The position numbers and the translations under genes were made by a program. From NCBI GenBank assembly GCA_027031685.1, contig JALVPS010000281.1, positions 1 to 13,915 of the forward strand: a stretch of DNA of 13,915 nucleotides, given 5' to 3'. Shown here piece after piece: positions 1 through 6,533 of the stretch (positions are counted from its first letter, which is position 1; each line of letters starts with the position of its first letter). The notes under the pieces are model-generated. The model was not told the origin of the DNA and searched no databases. It was given only the letters and a program-made list of their open reading frames with translations. Source of the DNA: Gammaproteobacteria bacterium. GTDB lineage: Bacteria > Pseudomonadota > Gammaproteobacteria > UWMA-0217.

Positions 1-834
1 GTCCAGCTCGGCCTGCAGGCGGCGGGCGTGCAGCCACTGCTGGCCGAGGGTGACGGCCAGCCACAGCACCGCCAGGCCCGTCGCCCAGCGCCATGGCCAC
101 AGCCGCTCGCGCAGGTCGGCGCGCGTGCTGAATTCACCCTGCAGCAAGTCCAGCGGCGGGCGCGGCTGGAAGCCCTCGGCCAGCACGGCCAGCGGCTCCC
201 CCTCGCAGCGCTCGGACATCAGTGGCCGGCGCAGGACCTTCAGGGCGGGCCAGTCCTTGCCACAGGACCACACGCGCAACGCGGCCGGCCCCTCGTCCCC
301 CTCCAGGGCTGCCAGCAGCAGGGGCAGCAGGATGTCGCGCTCGGTGGCGAAGCCGCTCACCGGACCGGTGCGCACCAGGGCGCGCCGTGCATCCAGCAGC
401 ATGCTCCATTCGCCTTCCTGCCAGGGCAGGCACAGCACGTCCGGCAGCATGTGATGCGGCACGATGTCCAGCTCGGCCAGCCGCCCCAGCCACACCTCCA
501 TGCGCTCGCGGTCCACCACCGCCACGGGCGTGCGCTCGCCCTGGCGCTGGCCAAGGGCGAAGTGCAGGTGTTCCAGGTCTCCGGCCAAGGCGTCCTCCAG
601 GGCGTAGGGCACGGCCTTGCGCAACTTGGCGCTGTTGCGCACGCGCAGCGTCACTTCGGTGAGCAGCACCTCCTCGCCGGGCACCAGCAGCACCACGGCG
701 CGGCCCGTGGCGGCCTGTGCCGCCTCCGCCAGCAGGCCGTGCGCCACGCGCCCCGGCGGCTGGCCGGGCGTGAGGGCGAGCCAACAGGCCTGGTCGGGCT
801 GACCGGGCTGCAGGTGGATGAGCAAGTAGTCCAT
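1..834 (-). CDS. gspL: Type II secretion system protein GspL (3' end missing)
   Basis: GspL is an inner-membrane platform protein of the type II secretion system. Its cytoplasmic domain docks the ATPase GspE, and its periplasmic domain contacts GspM and pseudopilins. The 278 codons visible here run off the left edge; family members are usually about 380-420 residues, so the periplasmic part is missing. Recognisable pieces are the stretch TEVTLRVRNSAKLRKAVPYA followed by LEDALAGDLEHLHFALG (about residues 79-116), LDLLQGEFSTR just before the membrane (about 228-238), and one transmembrane segment rich in W, A and L at about 247-265. The start at 834 fits the usual GspL N-terminus (MDYLLIHL). 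Its best Shine-Dalgarno-like sequence, AAGGA, lies 15 bases upstream behind a C-rich tract, which is unusually far. The gene follows gspK after 35 bases and is the last gsp gene visible. Confidence 0.9.
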   Translation of the reverse strand, partial: MDYLLIHLQPGQPDQACWLALTPGQPPGRVAHGLLAEAAQAATGRAVVLLVPGEEVLLTEVTLRVRNSAKLRKAVPYALEDALAGDLEHLHFALGQRQGERTPVAVVDRERMEVWLGRLAELDIVPHHMLPDVLCLPWQEGEWSMLLDARRALVRTGPVSGFATERDILLPLLLAALEGDEGPAALRVWSCGKDWPALKVLRRPLMSERCEGEPLAVLAEGFQPRPPLDLLQGEFSTRADLRERLWPWRWATGLAVLWLAVTLGQQWLHARRLQAELD

Positions 835-869
835 GGGGTGGGGGGAGGGTCCTTGCCGGTCGGTTGGGT

Positions 870-1772
870 TCAGAGCGTGCCCAGGCTGCGCGCGATGACG
901 CGGGGGCGCCCGTTGGCGTCGCGGTGAATGATACTGTACAGCCGCAGGCGGGTGCGACCGAGCTCCACCTGTGCCTCCAGCAGGAAATATTCGGTGCGCA
1001 CATCCAGGCCAGCGGCATTATCGCCGTCGAGCAGCCTGAGTTCCTTGAATTGGGCCATGCTTTTGAAGGGGCGGGCGGCCTTGACGCGCGCCACCCCGTT
1101 GTCGTTCAGGCCCAGGGCGTGGAGGGTGGCATCGCTGGCGGTGTTGATGTTGATGGCGCTGCCGGCCGGCAGCACGCTCACTTCGGGCAGCAGCTTGTCG
1201 GCCACCTCGGTGGTGATGCCGCGCACCAGGCGCAGCTCGCTGGGGCTGGTCAGGGGCCGGTTGGCGCAGCGGTAGGGCGGGTCCAGGTTCAGGTAGTAAT
1301 CGTCCTCGGCGCCGCCGGGGCCGGCTGGGGTGTTGTCGGCGTCGATCCAGTCCAGCACGGCGTTGGCCGGCGTCGGGTCCAGCTTGAGGGCGCGCAGCAG
1401 ATTGCGCAGGCGATCGACGGCCACCAGGTTGGCCTTGCCATCGGATCGCCACAGGTTATTGAGATTGAGGTGCGCTTGCAGGTCGCTCAGGCGCCCGGTG
1501 ACCATGCCGCCCTCGATGGGCAGCGGTGGCAGGGTCTGGGCCCAGAACTCGTCCAGCGTGTCGATGCGGCTGTTCTGTGCATCGCGCCGCAGCAGGGTCA
1601 TGGCGAAGGCCTCGCCGCCCAGGGCCACCTGCCAGGCCTGCTCGCGCAGCAGCAGGTTGCCGCTGCGGCGCAGGCCGAGGGTCATGCTGGTGGCCAGGGT
1701 CGCAGCCGCGCCGGCGGCCACCGCCACCACCAGCAGGGCGGTGATCAGGGCCACGCCGCGCTGCCGTCTCAC
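870..1772 (-). CDS. gspK: Type II secretion minor pseudopilin GspK
   Basis: GspK is the largest minor pseudopilin and caps the tip of the pseudopilus with GspI and GspJ. The 300-residue product has a class III prepilin signal, RRQRG|VALITALL, cleaved by the prepilin peptidase after Gly6, and then a hydrophobic helix. Mature position 5 is Thr instead of the Glu found in the other pseudopilins, which is the family norm for GspK. Family motifs include LNLNNLW (about 102-108), VLDWIDADNTPAGPGG with EDDYY (about 139-160), and the helical insert motif ININTAS (about 207-213). The start is GTG in a GTGA overlap with the gspJ stop, suggesting translational coupling; a GGAGGGTGG Shine-Dalgarno lies just upstream. 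Normal family length. Confidence 0.96.
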   Translation of the reverse strand: MRRQRGVALITALLVVAVAAGAAATLATSMTLGLRRSGNLLLREQAWQVALGGEAFAMTLLRRDAQNSRIDTLDEFWAQTLPPLPIEGGMVTGRLSDLQAHLNLNNLWRSDGKANLVAVDRLRNLLRALKLDPTPANAVLDWIDADNTPAGPGGAEDDYYLNLDPPYRCANRPLTSPSELRLVRGITTEVADKLLPEVSVLPAGSAININTASDATLHALGLNDNGVARVKAARPFKSMAQFKELRLLDGDNAAGLDVRTEYFLLEAQVELGRTRLRLYSIIHRDANGRPRVIARSLGTL

Positions 1773-2383
1773 TGGCCACCCTCCACCAGCGCCAGGCGGC
1801 GGGTGATCTCGCCCCAGCGCTCGGTGTCCAGGGTCACTTCGATGGCCCGCGGCAGTGCGGCCTTTGTCCCCGGCGGCAGGTCCAGCGGTGGCCAGGTCTC
1901 CTGCCAGCGCCCGTTGCCGTCGCGCAGGCGCACGCGCAGGGCGTGCACGCCGCCCAGCAGCGGCAGCTCCACCGGCTGCTCGCCGGGGGCGCGGTCGAGA
2001 TGATGCCAGTAGCGGCGGTACAGGGTGCCGTCCTCCAGCCGGTAGGCCACGCGCTGCAGGGTACTGCGCCGCAGGCCGGTGGGATTGCGCCAGCCGCGCC
2101 GCGTGAAGCGCAGCAGGGTGATGCCGTCGTCACCCACTTCCAGCGCGGCGTGGCGGGTGCCGTATTCGTCGCGGATGGGGCGGGCCGTGATCTGCGCCAG
2201 GTCCTGGGTGAGGATGGACACGGCCAGCTGCAGGTCGCGCAATTGGCGGTTGGCCTGGCGCGTGTGGTCGGCGCTGGCCAGCAGCTGATTGAGGCCACCG
2301 TAGGCCAGCGCCGACAGCACGGCGAAGATGGCCAGGGCGATGAGCAGCTCCAGCAGGGTGAAGCCGCGCGCGGGGCGGGTCAT
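1769..2383 (-). CDS. gspJ: Type II secretion minor pseudopilin GspJ
   Basis: GspJ is a minor pseudopilin that assembles with GspI and GspK into the tip complex initiating pseudopilus growth in the inner membrane. The 204-residue product has a short leader ending in Gly7 and the mature start FTLLELLIALAIFAVLSALA with Glu at mature position 5. The body carries the GspJ pattern QRVAYRLEDGTLYRRYW (about 110-126), and LPLLGGVHALRVRLRDG later. ATG overlaps the gspI stop as ATGA, and its own stop overlaps the gspK start as GTGA, so three minor pseudopilin genes are probably translated in coupled fashion. No defects are visible. Confidence 0.96.
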   Translation of the reverse strand: MTRPARGFTLLELLIALAIFAVLSALAYGGLNQLLASADHTRQANRQLRDLQLAVSILTQDLAQITARPIRDEYGTRHAALEVGDDGITLLRFTRRGWRNPTGLRRSTLQRVAYRLEDGTLYRRYWHHLDRAPGEQPVELPLLGGVHALRVRLRDGNGRWQETWPPLDLPPGTKAALPRAIEVTLDTERWGEITRRLALVEGGQ

Positions 2384-2772
2384 GACGGGGGCTCCGCCAG
2401 CACCTTGGCGGCAAAGCCGGTGAGCAGGGTCAGGCTGCTGTCCGGCGGATCCTCCGCGCGGCGCACGCGCACGTCGATGCGGCGCATGTCCGGCTCTGGC
2501 GTCTTGGCCACGGTGGCCTGCCAGCGCCAGCGGCGACCGGCCAGCTCGGCCGTGCCCTCACGGCGCCCGATGGGCGGCCAAGGCCGTTCCAGGCGGTAAT
2601 CGGTGAGCACGTTCATGGCCACCCAGTGGGCCAGGGTGCGGTCGCGCAGGTGGGCGGCGTGGCTGGCGGCATTGCCGCTGGTGCCGATGAGGGCGGCCAG
2701 GGCCAGCGCCAGGACGGCCAGGGCGATGACCACCTCCAGCAGGGTGAAGCCGCCTTGTCGCTGGCCGTTCAC
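2380..2772 (-). CDS. gspI: Type II secretion minor pseudopilin GspI
   Basis: GspI is the minor pseudopilin thought to nucleate the GspI-J-K tip complex. The 130-residue product has the leader NGQRQGG, then FTLLEVVIALAVLALALAAL with Glu at mature position 5. The GspI hallmark AHWVAMNVLTDYRL (about residues 43-56) follows, with an aromatic-rich strand RRWRWQATVAKTPEPDMRRI. The start is GTG, with a strong AGGTGGAGG Shine-Dalgarno about 9 bases upstream inside the end of gspH. One base separates it from the gspH stop, and its stop overlaps the gspJ start as ATGA. Length is normal for the family. Confidence 0.95.
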   Translation of the reverse strand: MNGQRQGGFTLLEVVIALAVLALALAALIGTSGNAASHAAHLRDRTLAHWVAMNVLTDYRLERPWPPIGRREGTAELAGRRWRWQATVAKTPEPDMRRIDVRVRRAEDPPDSSLTLLTGFAAKVLAEPPS

Positions 2773-2773
2773 C

Positions 2774-3358
2774 TCACGGTGCCTCCACCTGACGACCCAG
2801 CAGATCGTAGCGCAGCACTTCCTCGGCTCGCGTCTCGTCGACCGTCTCCAGACCGGGTTCGCCCTGTACCGGCCGCAGGCGGACGACCATCGGCGTCATT
2901 TCGCCGCTGGACAGCAGGAATACCTGCGGCTTCTCGGGCGGCTTGTGGTCCAGCACCACTTCCTGCCCCTCCAGCTCCAGGACCAGTTGCAGGCCGGCCG
3001 GCAGGGAGTGTCTGCCCAGCAGGGGATCACTGGTGACCGGCTGCCAGGCGGGTGGCGCTTCCTTGCCGGGGGGAGGGGGCTCGGGTGGCTGCTCGCCCGG
3101 GCCGGGCTCGTGCAGCTCGTAGAAGGCATAGCCGTTCTGCCACAGGCCGAGGGCATACTCGCGGCCCTCCAGCATGGCCTGCTCGCGCGCCAGGGCGATG
3201 GCGTTGCGCAGGCGGTTGGCCTCACGCACCAGGCGCTGGTCGCTGTGCTTGCCCAGCCCGAGCACGGCAAAGCCCACCATGATGCCCATGATGACCAGCA
3301 CCACCAGCAGTTCCAGTAGGGTAAAGCCGCGCTGGGCGCGATAGGCGGCCGGGCGCAT
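2774..3358 (-). CDS. gspH: Type II secretion minor pseudopilin GspH
   Basis: GspH is the minor pseudopilin that links the major GspG filament to the tip complex. The 194-residue product has leader MRPAAYRAQRG, then FTLLELLVVLVIMGIMVGFA with Glu at mature position 5. The following helix (LVREANRLRNAIALAREQAM) and EGREYALGLWQNGYAFYEL are typical of the GspH/FimT fold. A proline- and glutamate-rich stretch at about residues 84-104 (EPGPGEQPPEPPPPGKEAPP) interrupts the body and probably forms an exposed loop. The ATG start has GAGG 5 bases upstream. The gene lies 6 bases after gspG. Confidence 0.94.
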   Translation of the reverse strand: MRPAAYRAQRGFTLLELLVVLVIMGIMVGFAVLGLGKHSDQRLVREANRLRNAIALAREQAMLEGREYALGLWQNGYAFYELHEPGPGEQPPEPPPPGKEAPPAWQPVTSDPLLGRHSLPAGLQLVLELEGQEVVLDHKPPEKPQVFLLSSGEMTPMVVRLRPVQGEPGLETVDETRAEEVLRYDLLGRQVEAP

Positions 3359-3364
3359 GGCGCC

Positions 3365-3796
3365 TCAGAGCGACCAGTTGCCGATGTCGGCGTTCAGGCC
3401 CTCGCCACCGGGTTGGCCGTCGGCGCCGAAGGAGTAGATGTCGACCTCGCCGTTCTCACCCGGATTGAGGTACTGGTAGTCGTTGCCCCACGGATCCTTG
3501 GGCAGGCGGTCCAGATAGCCGCCGGCCTTCCAGTTGCGCGGCTCGGGTGGAGTGGTGGGTTTCTCCACCAGCGCTTGCAGGCCCTGCTCCTGGGTGGGGT
3601 ACTGGAAGTTGTCCAGTTTGTAGAGCTTGAGGGCGCTCTCGATGGCGCGGATGTCCTGCTTGGCCTTGGTGATGCGCGCCTTGTCCACGTTCTCGAACAG
3701 GTTGGGCACGACGAAGGCGGCCAGGATGGACAGGATGACCACCACCACCATCACTTCGATGAGGGTGAAGCCTCGTTGCTTGCGGTTGCGGTTCAT
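3365..3796 (-). CDS. gspG: Type II secretion major pseudopilin GspG
   Basis: GspG is the major pseudopilin that polymerises into the periplasmic pseudopilus driving secretion. The 143-residue product has leader MNRNRKQRG, then the nearly invariant FTLIEVMVVVVILSILAAFV with Glu at mature position 5. The C-terminal region keeps LPKDPWGNDYQYLNPGENG followed by VDIYSFGADGQPGGEG and ADIGNW, the loop that binds calcium in characterised GspG proteins. The gene has the clearest ribosome-binding site of the cluster, AAGGAG 5 bases before ATG, as expected for the most abundant subunit. A 28-base gap separates it from gspF. Confidence 0.98.
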   Translation of the reverse strand: MNRNRKQRGFTLIEVMVVVVILSILAAFVVPNLFENVDKARITKAKQDIRAIESALKLYKLDNFQYPTQEQGLQALVEKPTTPPEPRNWKAGGYLDRLPKDPWGNDYQYLNPGENGEVDIYSFGADGQPGGEGLNADIGNWSL

Positions 3797-3824
3797 GGTT
3801 GCTCCTTGTGCATGTGTCCGGGGG

Positions 3825-5042
3825 TCAGCCCACCAGCTGGTTGAGCTGGAAGATGGGCAACAGGATGGCCAGCACGATGACCAGCACCACCGCGCCCATG
3901 AACAGGATGAGGGCCGGCTCGAACAGGCTCAGGGTGGTGCTAATGAGGGTGGCCGTCTCCCGCTCCTGCTGCTCAGCGGCGCGCGCCAGCATCTGCTCCA
4001 GGCGGCCGGTGCCCTCGCCGCTGGCGATGAGGTGCAGCGTCATGGGCGGAAACAGGCCGGTGCGCTGTAGGGAGGCGCTGATGGCGGCCCCCTCGCGCAC
4101 GCGCTCGGCGGTCTCCAGGATGGCCTCGCGCATGGGCAGGTTGCCCACCACGTCGGCGGCGTTGTGCAGCGCGGTGAGGACGGGCACGCCGCTGGCGGCC
4201 AGGATGCTGAGCGTGCGCGCGAAGGCGGCCGTGTGCTTGCCGCGGATGAGGGTGCCCAGCAGTGGCGCGCGCAGCAGGGCGCGGTCCACGCGGCGCCGGA
4301 AGCCCTCCCGCCGGTACAGGCGCACGAAGACGATGGCCGCCACCACGATCAGCACCAGCACCACCGGGCCGAAGGTCTTCACCACATCGCTCACGGTGAT
4401 GAGTGTGCGCGTGAGCAGGGGCAGCTCCTGGCCCATGGTGTCGAACACCTTCACCACCTGCGGCACCACGTAGCCCAGCAGGCCGGCCACAATGGCGATG
4501 GAGATGACCGTCAGCAGGATGGGGTAGATGAGCGCCGTGGTCACCTTCTGCTGCATGTTCTGCGCGTTCTCGGTGTAGTCGGCCAGCCGCTCCAGCACGG
4601 CATCCAGCTGGCCGGCGTGCTCGCCGGCGGCCACCGAGGCGCGGTACAGGCTGGGGAAGGCGGCCGGGAACTGGGCCAGGCTGTCGGCCAGCGAGTAGCC
4701 TTCCATGACCCGCGCGCGCACGCCCAGCAGGATGCGCGCCACGGAGCCGCGCGTGGTCTGCTGGGCCACCGCGTGCAGGGCCTCCTCCAGGGGCGTGCCG
4801 GCGCCCAGCAGGGTGGCCAGCTGGCGTGTGACCAGGGCCAGGTCCACGGTGCGCATGCCCCGCCGCCGGTAGGTGCGCAGGCCGTGGCGCGCGGCGCGCT
4901 CGGCGGCGATCTCGTTCACCTCCAGCGGTACCAGCTTGCGCTCGCGCAGCTGCTGGCGGATCTGGCGTGGCGTGTCGCCCTCCAGCACGCCCTTCTGCTG
5001 CCGGCCGCGGGCGTCCAGCGCGATGTATTCGAAGGCGGGCAT
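3825..5042 (-). CDS. gspF: Type II secretion inner-membrane platform protein GspF
   Basis: GspF is the polytopic core of the inner-membrane assembly platform, homologous to PilC of type IV pili, and cooperates with GspE. The 405-residue product has the family N-terminus MPAFEYIALDARGRQQKGVL. Two homologous cytoplasmic T2SSF domains follow at about 68-190 and 270-390; their matching motifs are AAGEHAGQLDAVLERLADY (138-156) and ASGEGTGRLEQMLARA (340-355). Three hydrophobic segments lie at about 169-195, 222-242 and 373-397. The gene begins 4 bases after gspE with no good Shine-Dalgarno of its own, so coupling to gspE translation is likely. Complete and normal in length. Confidence 0.97.
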   Translation of the reverse strand: MPAFEYIALDARGRQQKGVLEGDTPRQIRQQLRERKLVPLEVNEIAAERAARHGLRTYRRRGMRTVDLALVTRQLATLLGAGTPLEEALHAVAQQTTRGSVARILLGVRARVMEGYSLADSLAQFPAAFPSLYRASVAAGEHAGQLDAVLERLADYTENAQNMQQKVTTALIYPILLTVISIAIVAGLLGYVVPQVVKVFDTMGQELPLLTRTLITVSDVVKTFGPVVLVLIVVAAIVFVRLYRREGFRRRVDRALLRAPLLGTLIRGKHTAAFARTLSILAASGVPVLTALHNAADVVGNLPMREAILETAERVREGAAISASLQRTGLFPPMTLHLIASGEGTGRLEQMLARAAEQQERETATLISTTLSLFEPALILFMGAVVLVIVLAILLPIFQLNQLVG

Positions 5043-5046
5043 GGGT

Positions 5047-6531
5047 TCAGAACTCGCGCGTGACGCGCATGACTTCCTCGATGGTGGTGACCCCGTCCAG
5101 CACCTTGGCCACGCCGTCGTCGCGGATGGACGGGGTGAGGGTGCGTGCCTGGCGCTCCAGGTCCAGCTCGCCGGCGCCGTCGTGGATCATGCGCTGCAGG
5201 GTCTCGTCCACCACCACCAGCTCGTAGATGCCGGTGCGGCCGTGGTAGCCCATGTGGTTGCACTCCTCGCAGCCGGTGGCCGAGTAGATGTCCGGCGGCT
5301 CGGCCGGGTCCACCCCCAGGCGCTCGCATTCGGCCGGGGTGGCGGTATGGGGACGCTTGCAGTGCGGACACAGCTTGCGCACCAGCCGCTGCGCCAGCAC
5401 GCCGATGAGTGTGGAGGAGAGCAGGAAGGGCTCCACGCCCATGTCGCGCAGGCGGGTCACGGCGCCCACCGCGGTGTTGGTGTGCAGGGTGGAGAACACC
5501 AGGTGGCCGGTGAGGGAGGCCTGCACGGCGATCTCGGCCGTCTCCAGGTCGCGGATCTCGCCCACCATCACCACGTCTGGATCCTGGCGCAGGATGGCGC
5601 GCAGGCCGCGTGCGAAGCTCATGTCCACCTTGGTGTTGACCTGGGTCTGGCCGATGCCGTCCAGGTAGTACTCGATGGGATCCTCCACCGTGAGGATATT
5701 GCGCTCGCGACTGTTGATCTGGGTGAGGGCGGCATACAGTGTGGTGGTCTTGCCGGAGCCGGTGGGGCCGGTCACCAGGAAGATACCGTGCGGCTTGCGG
5801 ATGCATTCCTGCACCCGTTCCAGGGTCTCCGGCTGCATGCCCAGCTGGGCCAGGTCCAGGCGGCCGGCCTGGCGGTCCAGCAGGCGCAGCACCACCCGCT
5901 CGCCGCTGCCGGAGGGGAGGGTGGAGACGCGCATGTCGATGACGTGGCCGCCGATGGAGCGCGTGATGCGCCCGTCCTGGGGCAGGCGCTTCTCGGCGAT
6001 GTCCAGCTTGGCCATGACCTTGAGGCGCGAGACGATGAGCGGGGCCAGCTCGCGCGGGCGCTGGTGCACCTCCTGCAGCACGCCATCGATGCGGAAGCGC
6101 ACCGCCAGGCGGTTCTCGTAGGGCTCGAAGTGGATGTCGGAGGCCCCCTGGCGGATGGCCCGCGCCAGGATCAGGTTGATGAGGCGGATGATGGGCGCGT
6201 CGTCGTCGGAGGCCAGCAGGTCCTCGTCCTCCGGCAGGCGCTCGTCCACCGCGTCGATGTCCACGTCGGCGCCGATGGCCTCGATGTCCTCCTCGCCCTC
6301 GTGGTAGAGCCGTTCCAGGTTCTGCTCGAAGGTGGCCTCGTCCACGCTGCGCAGCATGAACGGCGCGCCCACGAAACGGCGCAGCTCGGCCACCGCCGCC
6401 GGCTGCAGGGGCGCGCGGTACAGGGCGGTCAGGCGGCCCTCGCCGTCCTCGCCCAGCAGCAGCCCGTGGCGCTTGGCGAATTGGTAGCCGGGCTGGGGGT
6501 GACGCAGGTTCGGTTGCAGCAGTTCGGGCAT
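5047..6531 (-). CDS. gspE: Type II secretion ATPase GspE
   Basis: GspE is the cytoplasmic hexameric AAA-like secretion ATPase that powers pseudopilus assembly. The 494-residue product contains an N-terminal GspL-binding domain (about 1-100), the N2 domain with ASDIHFEP (130-137), Walker A GPTGSGKT (255-262), an Asp box around TVEDPIEYYLDG (281-292), Walker B in ILRQDPDVVMVGEIRD (313-328), and a His box LTGHLVFSTLHTN (340-352). A tetracysteine zinc site is formed by CPHC (388-391) and CEEC (421-424). All catalytic motifs are intact. The gene starts 2 bases after the gspD stop and precedes gspF by 4 bases. PilB is excluded by context and by the GspE-type spacing of the Cys motif. Confidence 0.98.
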   Translation of the reverse strand: MPELLQPNLRHPQPGYQFAKRHGLLLGEDGEGRLTALYRAPLQPAAVAELRRFVGAPFMLRSVDEATFEQNLERLYHEGEEDIEAIGADVDIDAVDERLPEDEDLLASDDDAPIIRLINLILARAIRQGASDIHFEPYENRLAVRFRIDGVLQEVHQRPRELAPLIVSRLKVMAKLDIAEKRLPQDGRITRSIGGHVIDMRVSTLPSGSGERVVLRLLDRQAGRLDLAQLGMQPETLERVQECIRKPHGIFLVTGPTGSGKTTTLYAALTQINSRERNILTVEDPIEYYLDGIGQTQVNTKVDMSFARGLRAILRQDPDVVMVGEIRDLETAEIAVQASLTGHLVFSTLHTNTAVGAVTRLRDMGVEPFLLSSTLIGVLAQRLVRKLCPHCKRPHTATPAECERLGVDPAEPPDIYSATGCEECNHMGYHGRTGIYELVVVDETLQRMIHDGAGELDLERQARTLTPSIRDDGVAKVLDGVTTIEEVMRVTREF

Positions 6532-6533
6532 GG

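Noticed and set aside
1756..1772. Missing Glu at mature position 5 of GspK considered as a defect
   Set aside because: GspK proteins normally lack this Glu, so Thr here is expected and not a mutation.
864..2003. Plus-strand open frame opposite gspK and gspJ
   Set aside because: Low-complexity Gln/Gly/Val-rich translation typical of antisense frames; the minus strand carries two canonical pseudopilins.
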